Below are positions 47,385 through 59,687 of a stretch of 64,000 bases of DNA, one piece after another. A program made the position numbers and the translations under genes. This DNA is from Hermodice carunculata (lineage: Eukaryota > Annelida > Polychaeta > Eunicida > Amphinomidae): positions 2,000,310 through 2,064,309 of the forward strand of contig CAXHWN010002588.1 of assembly GCA_964020975.1 (NCBI GenBank), written 5' to 3'. The first letter of the stretch is position 1, and the number at the start of each line of letters is the position of its first letter. The notes under the pieces are model-generated. The model saw only the letters and a program-made list of their open reading frames with translations, was not told the DNA's origin and searched no databases.

Positions 47385-49638
47385 TGTATTTTTTTATTTA
47401 AAAGTCACACAAAACAAACATGGTGAACATTTCCTGCTCAAATCTTCATTGCTTTGTAAAAATTAATTATTTTCTGAATGAAATACACAGGTATATGTGT
47501 CCATTTTCAGTCATAAGACTAGTTGTTCTGTTTTACATCATACGTGGTGTTGATTGTTTGTAGTGTTGTTTAAGTGTACGTTTACTTTGTAAGTTATGAA
47601 TTATGAAGAGTCCCGGTGGAAGTTGATCACTTACCTGCATATTCATTGCTTTTGATAATCAAGCCGCAAAATGAAGAAATTACTTCTGCTTTACTGGACT
47701 TTAAGTAGTCCAGACTTATGTATGTTGTGGTACTAGTCATTTGCATTCTGAAAGTCGGAACATGGTACAAAGGTTTCTGGTTGTAAGCATTAAACCTAGT
47801 GAAAACTGTTGCGCGTGTTGTTAATTATTTTTAAATGGGATAATATATCACACATTTTTTTCTTATGAGGCGCACCTAAGTTAGACTCATGTATTTGCAT
47901 TTTCTATTGCAGTACATTGAGTTAATGTGTTGGTGCGTTTTCCAGACAGAAACGGTCTGTCAAATTTTATATGTTTCGCAACCTTGGTTCATTGATCGCT
48001 TGGCAAAGTGGGTTTTATTAAACTCTGTCCCAAATGCACACATGCTTTAAAAACCATCAAATCCGGGCTACAAGCCCCCAAGTTCCGACAATGTATGCTA
48101 AAACTGACACAACTACAATAGGAGTCCTCATAACACCGCACATGTACGAAATAAAGCAGTGAATGATGTTGAACTTGATATTTATGGTAGTGAAAAGTCG
48201 CCGAGACATTTTTAGGAGACAGTAAAGTCGTTATAGACGTACAGTAAATACCACTATTTCCCACACAATTAGCCAAAAATGAGCCTGAATTATAAGGTTT
48301 TCTCTGGATCTATATAAGCATAGCAAACGTATATGCAAATATGTTCAAGGGGCAAGCATCGTCAGTTTGCGAGGAGCCGTGATGATATGCACAGTTGTTA
48401 CTGTCAAAGGAGGACAAACTTTGACATGTTTTACTCCATGGGTCTACCATCCCAATGGATCGTCTATCTCCTTACACTCTGATTAAATGCAGTGAATACA
48501 CACACATCTGCTCTTGCAAATTGTTTACATTGGACAAAGTAACATTTACTTGGTTATCCTGGAAAGCCAAATATCATAGAACACGTCGGTATCGTAACAT
48601 CAGAAACCCGCAAGCCAAGCTCTATACTCCCCTTTCCAGTTCCCGTGACTTCATATTTCCAATAGACAAATGCGCAAATTTTGGAGAATTAAATCTTACC
48701 GTAGCACGTTGGACAGGTAATTTTGAGGTCTGGTCATACCAGTCTAAAAGATAATAACAAGCCATGAGCGGGCAACTATCAGAACGCGTTTCAGAACCTG
48801 AAATACCTGGACGTGTATCCTTGATAGCGCATTCTTTTGAATAAGCGGCCGTGAAATTCACATTAAAGCACTATGAGAAACTAATGTTTTTCGGCACTTT
48901 GTATATACAAGCATGTGGTCTTTTCTTCTGCAGATTGTACTCTTACGATAAAAAAAAACTGCAGCAAGAGTATAATTAATTGCACTTGCCCAAAGTTTCC
49001 CGAATGCTGAGCATAAAGTGCTCAAGACAAAAGTAAGTGTACAAATAATTTATATATAGCATTTATGTAGCCTTGCTCAAATTTGACCAGAACGTTTGAG
49101 GCTATCAACTTGCATCTTCGATGCCCTTCGAACCATCATTACCTTTCCAGCCAGTTAGAGGTTAGACAATGCTATGCGTTGCTGGTTTTGAGAAAGGAGT
49201 GACTACAATAGTTGTTCGCAAGGAATAGGCCTCCTGAGTATGCATGCAGAGGAGATAAAGCTACACAGACAATACTTTGGAGACAATTGAAAAGACTACG
49301 TACACACATGGATAACATCGACAAAAACCTTTAACAGTACTAGTGCCACATTTTAGATTAGTATGGGGAAGTACAGATTATAGCATGCTTCTGTGCAGGA
49401 AGCGTAAATGAAAACAAGGACTGGGTAACACATGGGGCAACTTGCTTGCAGACATACTTCGATTTCATACACATGATGCTTATAATAAGGGAAATACAAC
49501 AATACTGCGACCCTACCCCTAGACTGATACACCAATCAGGAAGTTGATCATTATCACCTTGGCCAGCATCAGCCTCTGGTCTCTAGTGTACTGCAGCCTG
49601 TTACCATGGCAACCATACTTGGGCATTTAGAAACTGGG
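47385..49638. other. Downstream of AEPT, no recognised gene
   Basis: A 99-codon + strand frame at 48455-48754 has no recognised family, and no other exon-like segment could be supported. Confidence 0.45.
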
Positions 49639-49893
49639 CTATTTTTCGAGAGCCAAAACAGTGACTTTTTTATATAAGGGCAGATTCAGCAGAGTAGCCA
49701 TAACACGGAGCTTATTTCCATTTTGGAGGCAATAATCCAGAAGCAATCTTTGAAAAAAGTCTACATCATCACACATGAGAAATGGATCACTTCCAGACCG
49801 AAATATCCCTTCCCTCTTAATTTGGCAGTCCATCAATTCAAATTGATCCAACAATTCGGTGTCATCTTCCGTTACAAAAAAAACCTTTTTGTG
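49639..49893 (-). CDS. Unrecognised coding-like frame, 84 codons
   Basis: The minus strand reads HKKVFFVTEDDTELLDQFEL and continues through KREGIFRSGSDPFLMCDDVDF to LRVMATLLNLPLYKK before a stop. Its composition is protein-like (charged, few low-complexity runs) and unlike the AT-driven frames around it. There is no ATG at its start, so it would be an exon or a retroelement remnant. I do not recognise the family and cannot show splice partners. Confidence 0.22.
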   Translation of the reverse strand, partial: HKKVFFVTEDDTELLDQFELMDCQIKREGIFRSGSDPFLMCDDVDFFQRLLLDYCLQNGNKLRVMATLLNLPLYKKVTVLALEK

Positions 49894-50921
49894 CTAACTA
49901 AAAACGCCAGTCCTAATTACATTTAGTCTGGGCAGTACCCTGGGTTAAACTTAAGTATGGCTTTGCAATGACCTCAACTCATGTAATTGACCATGACATT
50001 TTACACAGCACTTAACACAAGGCCTTGGCTTGATTTAAAATTGGCCACCAGGTTAATTCTTACTTCTGAAAGTGAAAAAAAGAGTCAGCCAGGATCATTA
50101 TTTTGATAGTTCATCTATCCCTTTGAGCCTAGACAAATGTTAACAGAGCCTAGTGGGAAGCGTGTGTATGTGTTAAAGGACAAAGATTGAAAGGTGAAGT
50201 GTTTGATATTCATTTCAAGGTAGGGCAGCATATTTTTGTGGAAAGCCTTATAGGTCCTATTCCATTGAGAGGTTCTGTCAAGCAGGACCATCACAGCAAA
50301 ATCTTCATTTAATGGTTTGTTAAGCATGGTCTTTGCACTCCCAAAACATATATTCAGCAATCATTAATAGTGAAATTACATTGGACAAGAAACAAAGTCC
50401 ATGGTTATACCAAAGGAGATGGAAGAGAGGTTTGCTGAATTTTTAGGTTGTACCAATTGTACCCAATAATAAACACGAAATGAACCACACAAGAACCAAA
50501 CACAATATGATCAGGCTTTAATATCTAACCATAGGCACAAACTCAAAGACACAAGAACCAAACACAATAGGGTAAAGCTTTAAAATCTAACATCCAAAAG
50601 AAAGTAGATCTGCACCATTTAGATCATACATTAAATATATATCTGGAAACAAGAAGTGGGAGACCACTTGAAAAAAGTTCAGATATAACCAAATATATAA
50701 ATTCACTGGACATTTAGAGACAGCTCAAAATGGCTGATAGGTTTTCGGATGTACGGCAGGTGCATAAGAGTGCACAAGGGGTTAAAGAATATATTATGTT
50801 TACCATACTAGTTTGTGCCTCAATACCAACAAAAAACTTATCAATTTTGAAATCTGTACTTGCAAAATGTATTGTTTGCATTCCAGATTCTGATCACTCA
50901 TCATAACATAAAAATCAAGTT
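49894..50921. other. No recognised gene
   Basis: A minus-strand frame at 50115-50360 (81 codons) has somewhat protein-like composition, but no family was recognised. Words such as ACACAAGAACCAAACACAATA repeat twice near 50487 and 50550. Confidence 0.4.
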
Positions 50922-51958
50922 TTGGTTGCCACATTGGGCATATGTTCGTGGGCGCGCTGGCCTTTGCCGATGATTTGGCATTACTATCACCTACTACAAC
51001 AAGTCTCAAGAGATTAATAGACATTTGTTCAGAGTTTGGGAAAGAATTTAATGTGTTGTTTAATCCTTCTAAAAGTAAATGGCTGTCATTCCCAGGCGAT
51101 GATTCGTGTCACACAATAAAAATGGACGGAAGAGTAATAGAAAAAGTTGATTTATATTTTTTCATTTAGGAAACTGTGTGAGCTGACTCGTTATCATGCA
51201 ATGTACAACGATGTGTTAGTAAATTATATTCGGAAGTTAATATCATAATGGCTCAGTTTGGACATGCTTTCTCATCAATGCGATACAAGTTACTTCAATC
51301 ATATGCAACGTGTTTTACGGTTCACAGCTATGGGACTACACAAGTCCAGAAATAGAGAAATTGCTCATTGCTTGGCGTAAATCAGTACGCCACATATGGA
51401 AGTTGCCTTATAGAACTCATGATGTACTACTCTCTGAGATATGTGGAGTAAGTCCGTTCGAGGTGCAGTTACACTCACGGTTCTTTAAATTCATTCACAA
51501 ACTAAACATGAGTGAGAATCCCTTGGTTAGATTTTGTCTCAAAATAATTCATAAGGGTTCACGATCGCCGGTAGGCAGATCGTTAAACTACTTATTACAG
51601 AGGTACAGTATACGAAGGAATTATCTGTTGAATGATGTCAATTTCTATAGTAATCTGTGTAACGTCAAAGGCAATGTGGGCCATGCTCCACCAGAACAGA
51701 GGGCACATGCCATGCTCATTCGCGAGCTGTGTGAACTACGTGACGGAGGAATGGCCTGTAATTTAAACCAAACAGAGGTGCTTCAACTGATCGATTATTT
51801 ATGTACACATTAATATTAAGATTGGGATACGCGTTGTCTTGATATTAATGTGAATTGTAATGTATGAACTGACTTTTCATTATCTACTTGTGATTTGATT
51901 ATTTGATTTTTTTCTTTGCTCAATTGTAACTTTATGTACTGCGAGTACGAAAAATAAA

Positions 51959-51959
<1 letters not shown>
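50922..51959 (+). mobile_element. 5'-truncated LINE: RT end, C-terminal region and 3' UTR
   Basis: The + strand starts in the RT with GCHIGHMFVGALAFADDLALL (intact FADD) and NVLFNPSKSKWLSF. After a frame change it continues with MAQFGHAFSSMRYKLLQSYAT. After another, the long frame 51310-51813 reads FYGSQLWDYTSPEIEKL, AWRKSVRHIWKLPYRTHDVL and ends in TGA-free coding to TAA. The 3' UTR ends CGAAAAATAAAG at the (AT)n tract. Only about two frame breaks make this one of the younger LINE copies here. The clade is not assigned. Confidence 0.85.
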
Positions 51960-52007
<48 letters not shown>

Positions 52008-52017
52008 TATGTACATA

Positions 52018-52112
<95 letters not shown>
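51960..52112. repeat. Long (AT)n microsatellite at the LINE tail
   Basis: About 150 bp of AT with a short ACAT/GTGT interruption near 52001-52026. It starts directly at the LINE's AATAAA-bearing end and so probably grew from the LINE tail. Confidence 0.95.
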
Positions 52113-52114
<2 letters not shown>

Positions 52115-52171
52115 GTAATGTTTTTTCCAACTATGTGATTGGCTATGTTGTGATGTGGCTGGTGTTCTCCG

Positions 52172-52625
52172 ACTCATAGTTATAATAGAGGAAGAGCAGT
52201 TTCATAATGTTCCAGATAGATAAATATCACAAAACCGATGTAAGCATACTTTCTTCTTTCGCTGTCAACTCAGCTAGCTGACAAGTTAGGAGAAACAAAA
52301 AGTGACAGGCCTATCATGTATCTTTATATATTTGGTACAAGTAATAAATTTGGGATTTGAAGTGGTTAGGCCTATATGTTTTGAAAAAAGTAAAGTCTGT
52401 AGTTACTGGAGAATGTTTCAAAGGTTGCTATTGTCGTTTTAAAACCACCAGTAGCTTTTAATGGGTGACTGCCTTTCTCCAGTCAATGAATAAAAATTAG
52501 TTCTTTACATTGGTAGTGGTATGATGAATGTTGATGTTTTGGCAACTCATTAATCTCTATGTTCTCATTGTTCAATTGAAAGTTATGAATATGGGCAACG
52601 CTTTTCTGAATTATCAACCATAAAA
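52172..52625 (+). repeat. Unclassified interspersed repeat, copy 1
   Basis: It aligns along its length with 57735-58215. Shared words include AGTGACAGGC, GTACAAGTAAT, TATATGTTTTG, AAAACCACCAGT and GAATGTTGATGTTTTGG. It carries a CAGCT-rich piece (CAACTCAGCTAGCTGACAAGTTAG) like the hairpin end of the satellite-cored family. No coding frame. Confidence 0.7.
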
Positions 52626-54129
52626 TTGCAAAGTTATTCAAAAGTACTTGATACAGACACCTTTGTTTATAACTTTGAGAGTGTAGGCACGATAGTTACG
52701 AACGACGCTGTGCATATCTACTGTGCACAGCAGAAATAGCTGAAATGGCTTTGATACTTCCAATAGGCTATGGAGTAGACATTACCAATATAAACATAAA
52801 TTTGTAAAGACAATGGAGAGCAGGCTACTCATTAAACGTGTGATGAGACCTTTTAAGTTCCTTAAAGGGACACTTTGAAGATTGACTGCCTAATCAATTC
52901 TTTCTCTTCAGGTAGTTTGTGTTACAAACACTTTGGGGTGTTCTTACAAAGTATTATTTTGTATTCATACATCGACATGTTCATGGCAACATGTACAACA
53001 CATTGGTCTGGTAATTATATTTTATTTTTACTGTTTATTGTATACCTATTTAATTTGTATTCCATCATAAACTTTCTTATATTTTAAATATCAATCGAAG
53101 GTATCACAAAAAAATATTATCTATTACAATGTAATAGACATGTACTACCTATCAACGTATGCTGACTCTGTACTTTGGTACATGAACCAGGCCGTTGTGT
53201 TTGCATAAGAAGGAGAACCGCTGGCGCCCTTCATCTACAGGTGCTTCCAAATCAATGTTTGCTATAACCGTTAATTGCTCAATGATTCTGTCATATATTA
53301 TTATAAAAAGATAATCAATACATACCCCAACTCTGTTTTATTTTACATAAGGTATACTGAACAGCACTGATGTTACAAGAGTCCTTCCAAATCAATATAT
53401 GTAGTCAGCTACCAATAAAACCCCATTCCCTTCTGCATAGACTGTCACCTGTGTCCTGAACAACTGATCACCTGCCAGTTAGTATCAGTGCATTACCATG
53501 CGCTGCTATTAGGCCCTGATTGTTGTTACTTTTCATTTCTACGCTAAGTTAACAACTTGATATAAGCCATCTTTCAATTTTACAAAGGATAAATAAACAC
53601 ATTGCATATATTTATTGAACATTGAAAAAAACACACACTTTTAACAAACATATTAATCCAGAAATTAGGGCCACACATTATTAGGGCTACACGGGTTGAA
53701 TTTAATTTTCATGGATGAAAGTAAGGGTAGAGTTTTCTGACTTATTATCTGATAATTATTATTTAATTTTCCAGGCCTATAGTAACTAACCTTGAAAGCC
53801 ACTTATACAGCAGACATGAAGACACATGCCGCCGTTAGGACAAAAACTAACATGATGACAATTTTTCATCCACTAAAAATTGTATCTTTTACTGATAGCT
53901 GAACAAATGAAAAAAAGCTATGAACAAAAAAAAACGAACGCTTTGTCACTAAGTGGGAATGTTTAGCGACATAATTAGGTGTAAGAGTTTGAAAATAAAT
54001 GGCAAGCATCCCTTTTCGAAAAAGACCATCACTCTCCTTGAAGGCATATCGTTACAAACATAATTCGAAAATTACAGAAAACAAAAAAAACAACCACCAC
54101 ATCCTGTTCTGATAATCCAGAAAAAGAAA
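52626..54129. other. No recognised gene
   Basis: AT-rich DNA with only short frames and no family match. Confidence 0.5.
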
Positions 54130-54870
54130 AAACATCAACATTTTTTTTTCACCTGGCCTGAAATTTTCCGATGAACATGCCCATTTACCCAACATTTACT
54201 CACTTCCAAAACTGCCTATAAGTTCTTATTCAGAGCTGGTTGTAAATTTTGCTCTATTAAAAATTGTCAGTTTTGTTGACTTAAGGCTTGAAGAAAGTAC
54301 AGGAATTTTGGATCATTTATCGTGGTCAGATAGGAACACCTTCCGGTATTAGCAAGTTTTGGGTTTTACCTAATTGGAAGATCCTGTTGGAACAGTTTAA
54401 TGGTACTGATAATCATTTACCTTTCAAACAGATTTCTTCTTGAAACTCCTCCACTTTACATACAACTGCTCTTCATTCTGATTTGAAAGAATGTATCAAG
54501 TCTCTCACACATACAACACAGGTGAAAAATAACTTCGATAGAATGATCATATTCTATAAAGGTGCATATTTTGGTAATATGAAGGATGGTCAGTCTGCAT
54601 TTTAATGCAATCAGTTTTTGAGTGGTTGAAATGTTTGACTGATTATATGTACGTCAATTTCGGAGGTTTCATCTTTAGACAGACAATTAGCATTCCAATG
54701 GGTACCAATTATGTTCCTGTCGTGGTCAATTTATATTGATTTTACTGAGTACAAGTTTCTTGTAAAACTCTTTAATAGTATATATTTGGATCGTCAATTA
54801 AGAGTAAACGTTTTGCTTGCATAGTGTATTTATACAATCATTTACCATCTTCATGAAATGGGTCTTTAAT
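54130..54870 (+). mobile_element. Reverse-transcriptase remnant with IPMGTN motif (Penelope-like?)
   Basis: Frames on the + strand give SGISKFWVLPNWKILLEQFNG, a STLHTTALHSDLKECI segment (compare FSTLYTTLPH in intact relatives), a KGAYFGNMKDGQSAF segment, and FGGFIFRQTISIPMGTNYVP. This order is shared by a widespread family of invertebrate RT genes with (I)PMGTNCAPLLADLFL. Frames change and stops occur, so it is dead. Clade assignment is uncertain; the RT identity is fairly secure from the motif order. Confidence 0.62.
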
Positions 54871-56749
54871 ATGTATATATATATACATAACACATCCACT
54901 ATATATTCAATTATTTAAAAATAAACTTTGCTTCATAAGAGAGACCACATGAGCAACAAAATTGTGACGTAATGTATCGTCTGTCAAGTTTTCAAATAAA
55001 TTACAAATTACAATTATGCCTTTGGTATTTTCAGACAGGTTTCTAAATAAAATTTTATTTTGAAATTATCACTTGCATTTCTAACTTCTAAAATATGAAA
55101 GAATGAACTCATCTAGATCAATACTCATTAAACCCAGTTGATTTTCTGAACATGGCATGATAGTAGGTTGAGTTGTAATATGTTGAAAACAAATATAAGT
55201 TTGGACAATGCGAATATCTTATTAATTGCAACTCAAGCTAGTGACGGTGGCTTCGTGTTTTTGAAACCTTGCAACAATGTTTGTACATTTTATATTTTTC
55301 TACCTTTTTTCACGATATTCTTTTTTACATACCCAGTGTATAATCCTATACACTTCAAAGAAATATTTTACACTCTGTTCAATACATTAAATCAAATATC
55401 TAGCTGTGAGCACCCTATAAAATATATATATATAGTGCAACCTATGCAGGTTTGCTGGTTTTGTACCTTGAGAACCCTGTGTATGGTCCTGAAAAAGTTG
55501 CTTATCTTAAGTTTATTATCCCGTACGCCCACAATTTACACAACAAATGCTGATGCATTTTTCTTGGTATGCATTACTAATGTAATAGAAATTTAGGCCC
55601 CAAAGAAATAATTAAATGCATGCACTCACAGGCCATGAATAATTTGATGAACTCAGCACTCAAGATGTTAAGTTGTATTCTCTGCTTATACTTATCGCAG
55701 TACCGGATGTGAGGCGAATACATCAAAGATGCAAAACGCTATCTTATCACGTGCACCACTATTAAAAGTAGTACCTGTTAGTCTTCTTCTGTCAGTTTTT
55801 TTCCTACTTTCGCCAATTGGCTCAAGTAGTTGCTTCAGGTACTACCACTCCATTCCCATGTATAACTTGATTGTTTGTAATGTTCACCATCTTTGTACTT
55901 TCTAATAGAGTCTAAAACAATAGACCCGTCACCTTCCAAGATGTTAAAAGTTTACTCCTTCCTTCTCACTAGCGTGGACTGCAGTGAGGATTGCTCTATA
56001 TTAATCAACATTTTTCTCACACAACACTACGTGTGTAATCCATCGGAAACGTCTGCCTCCTTTTTGATTGCATCCAACATTTTTGTTGCTTGTAAGTTAT
56101 GAATAATTTACATTTGGCGATCTGTGCAGTCATGTTAGTTTGTTAAATAAAAATTCATAAAAATTAAATTTCAAAGACTCAGCTGAGAAAACGTTATTGT
56201 GGTGCATTACGTAAAACAAGGTCCAAAAATAAGATTAGAGAATTGCATGGAGGTAAATGGGGAGGCTGTTTGTTGAGAATCAGTCGAAGGATGTGGCATG
56301 GCTAACGCCCACTGGAAACAAATAGACTGGGAAATGGCTATGCTATGTTAACCTTACCATATATATGTATATCAGGTGGGAAAAAGATGTACTAAACTCT
56401 GCCTAATCAGATACAGGTATTTACCATGGTATACCTTTAATTAAGTACCGCGTTATCACATGTCTGTCTGTTTCTCATCACAAACACTCAAAAACGCCTG
56501 AATGTAAAAGCAAGATTCCATGCGAGCCGTAACCCCTGTACAATTGAGAGCTACTCTATATAAACGTGCGTCTGCACCAGTATCACTCTTCGATAGTACC
56601 AATGTATCTACTCTTATCAATCAGTATGTCAGTATTCCTTCCTCTACTAGAAATTCGAATTTTCGAAACTGTATATGATGTGGAGATCTGTGAATTTGGT
56701 CATGCAATGGACCTAAACTATTTGGTGGAATTAGAGCTTAGCTGAATCT
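54871..56749. other. No recognised gene
   Basis: A 142-codon + strand frame at 55168-55596 is rich in Phe, Ile, Leu and Thr and resembles AT-rich chance sequence. No family was recognised. Confidence 0.45.
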
Positions 56750-57155
56750 CCATCATGTGAGAAGAGAATCCAGCATGCGGTCTGAGAGAAGTCAAAAAAT
56801 GCTGAAATGAAAAACAACCCACAATAATTTATTACAATTTTTTTTAAAAGTTGCACCATCTCTTGAGCGTTAAGTCCCCAGAAGTGTTCCTATGCAAGTT
56901 TTAAGAAGTCAGCTAAAAGGAAGATGATTCGTGGATATTTTCTTCCTAAATTAAACATAACACATTATATATACGAGAATCAAAGGAGTATGACCATTAA
57001 ATAAACTGGTAGAGAGCCATAAAAAGTGCATTTCCATCAAGTTTTAAGGCTGGACACAGCCGACTGTATTTTAGAAGTCAAAAACGTAAAATCATTGATG
57101 GATGAAGGACTGTATGAAGTAAGTTCAAATGAGTGACAGTTTAGCTGAGCTAAAG
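56750..57155 (+). repeat. Satellite-cored repeat family, short diverged copy
   Basis: It has the units CCCCAGAAGTGTTCCTATGC, AGTATGACCATTAAATAAAC-TGGTAGAGAGCC and TTTCCATCAAGTTTTAAGGC in the family order. It ends with CAGTTTAGCTGAGCTAAAG, the hairpin end. The left end is missing or too diverged. Confidence 0.65.
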
Positions 57156-57734
57156 ACATCTCTAAAATAGCTAGGTAGCCGGTCTTGCAGATCTATTTTG
57201 TAATGTTCCCACAATCTTGAGAAATGGTAGCCACTCAGTTTAACTTTCAATTTTGTCCTATTTCTCGTATAAATGGAATATAATTCACGGAGGTCCAAAA
57301 GGATATATATGGCCCGTAAAATGTCATTCATTCATATGACATACCTTTAATCTGGGGGAAAATACTGCCTTCTTTTTTGAAAAACGTGTTCCAACATATA
57401 CGATGCTTAAGGCTTCTGATGCACAAAAAGCTTAGGTCGCACTGTGAAAATTTTTGTCAACGTGTTCAAGGCCTTATTCATTTCAAATATGTCTCTATAT
57501 TCCATACTGATGCACACTTTCCGCAAAAGGAAAAGAAATATCTTAAACCCGCATCTTAAATCTATTAATGTCCATGAAGCAGGCTCAGGACCTTCAAAAT
57601 CAGAATCAGGATGTGGCTTTGGTAACGCTGCCTTCCTTCAGTGAGGTAAACTGGTGAATACACCTCAGGTCAGGAAATTAACGACATGCGCCATTTACAG
57701 CTTAGAGTATCAAGGTTATAAAAAGACGTTGCCC
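57156..57734. other. No recognised gene
   Basis: Short overlapping frames only. No match to a family. Confidence 0.45.
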
Positions 57735-58215
57735 GACTCATATAATAGTTATAATGGGGAGGAACATTGTTTTAATGTACCATATTTATAAATATCACGA
57801 AAATGACGGAGTCCTACTTTTTTTGCTGCCAGCTCAGCTGACTGAGAACTAAGGAACGCCAAATAGTGACAGGCTTACCATGTAATTTTTACCTTTGGCA
57901 CAAGTAATGAATTTTTGGTTTTAAGTGGTTTAAGTAGTCAGGTATATATGTTTTGGAAAAACTAAGGCTTGAAGCTACTGAAAAATCTTTCAAATGTTGA
58001 GAGAACCGGTTTAAAACCACCAGTTGTCTTTTATGCGTGAATGTCTCTCTCAAGTCAGGAGTGAAAATTGTGTCTTCATATTGGTATTGAAAGCTGAATG
58101 TTGATGTTTTGGTAATTCATGAATTTCAGCCTTTTAAAGTATTTAACTTTGCCGTCATTGTTGGGTTGGAATTTTTCAATGTGGGTTATGTTGTTCTGAA
58201 CTATTATCTCTGGGT
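57735..58215 (+). repeat. Unclassified interspersed repeat, copy 2
   Basis: It is the partner of 52172-52625, with small insertions and deletions throughout. Its CAGCTCAGCTGACTGAGAAC word is closer to the satellite-cored family's hairpin end than the word in copy 1. Confidence 0.7.
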
Positions 58216-59099
58216 TTTACTTGATTATCATACTATAATTCAACAAAGACAAAAGGGATATGACAGTGGCCTCACTGCTACCAATTTATACCAATCACTT
58301 CAATACCTTCACGATTTCATGTTTATGCTTGATTATAATAGGCCTCAAACAATTTTGAAATAAATATCAATGCTGGTAATAACTATAAATGATCTCCCAC
58401 ATATAAAATCCATTGATCTAGACAAAACCTTGAAACATGTTTTTAATCTAATCTCCAGTCCAGTTGGTTCCAAACATACTGATAATCAAGATTATACTGT
58501 GGATCTAGAAATTTTTATGCTTGATTTTATTTTGCACTTTTTGTACCAACACTCCATGCACTGAATTAAAATGCCCACATTTTGCCGAAAGGAAGAAAAA
58601 AATCAAGACACACTCTCCCACCCACAGGAAGTCCAGAGAATAAGCTACTGCACGTGTACACCGTGAGCAACATGTTTCCTGGGCATATTTACTTTACCCA
58701 TAAAAACTTCAGAGTACTGTTTAAGGTAGCCATGCAAAGAAGCAAAAAAATTTGAACTATGTCAAGGCAAGCACAGCAAGCATCTTTGCCACGCATTGAG
58801 CTCCCGGTAAAATTGATGTTTCAACAGGTAAATCTTTTCAGTTAGTATGTAGTGTGTTTCCAGATTTTGTCCAGCTTGGTTATAAAGAGCAATTATACAT
58901 TATATTTGGTGGTATGTGTGATATCCTGGAGGTGGAAAAACGCAGGGAAATTATGGGGATAAGTTTGATTATGAAGTTTATGTATAAAGTAAGATGGGCC
59001 GAAAAAAGAAAAGCTGTTACATATACATGAGTATTGAATACCTCCGGAGTAGGTACAGGTGTACAATGGAAGTCGCGCAAGCGCACTACATGAGTTATG
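58216..59099. other. No recognised gene
   Basis: Small + strand frames (58109-58363, 58370-58564) follow one another but have no recognised family. Confidence 0.4.
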
Positions 59100-59655
59100 C
59101 AACCCCAGATGGCACCGTGATCTTTTTCACTTTTTTCATGATTTTATGTTTGTTTTTTCTATTTTCGACTTCTTCTCCAGAACTGTCTCTCAGATTAAGC
59201 TGAAACTTTGTAGATATGTTCCTTGTCAAAGGTTCAAACAAAGTTGTTCACTGGGTAGTACTGCTGTGGATTCCAGAATTTTAACAATTTTTTTCAATTC
59301 GGGTACTTTTTACGTAAATACACCTTTCCTATTGATTACTGTGTAGCCCAATTGGCATTCTTATGCTTATTCACATTTTCGACTACTTCTCCAAGACCGT
59401 GATCCAGATTGACTTCAAACTTGGTAGCAGTGTACCTGGGGTGGGTCTCTACTGATTTTGTTCTAATGGTCATGCTTCAGTGATTTTTTAATTTATGATT
59501 TTTTTTTTGGGGGGGGGGGGCAAATCTTATAAAATCTTGTTCTCTGAAACCATTCAACCAATTGATTTGATATCAGGAACACTGTGATGGTCGCCTTTGA
59601 TTTTGTGGGACAAGCTTAGGTCAGCTGACCACGGGCTGTTCACGCAGCCCTCTAG
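59100..59655 (-). repeat. Satellite-cored repeat family, inverted copy
   Basis: The minus strand shows the family units (inverted GACTTCTTCTCCAGAACTGT, GTTGTTCACTGGGTAG). It ends with inverted GGTCAGCTGACCACGGGCTGTTCACGCAGCCCTC words at 59619-59654, the left end of the family. A poly-G tract lies at about 59510-59520. Confidence 0.8.
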
Positions 59656-59687
59656 TTTGGTTCTTTTTAGGGGCAAATCTTACACAA

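Noticed and set aside
48455-48754. 99-codon + strand frame downstream of AEPT
   Set aside because: No recognisable domain or splice partner; it overlaps frames on the other strand of similar quality.
55168-55596. 142-codon + strand open frame
   Set aside because: Composition is Phe/Ile/Leu/Thr-rich as expected from AT-rich chance DNA, and no motif or family was recognised.
58370-58564. 64-codon frame following another small frame, considered as a decayed gene
   Set aside because: Neither frame shows a known motif and no homology between them or to other parts of the window was seen.
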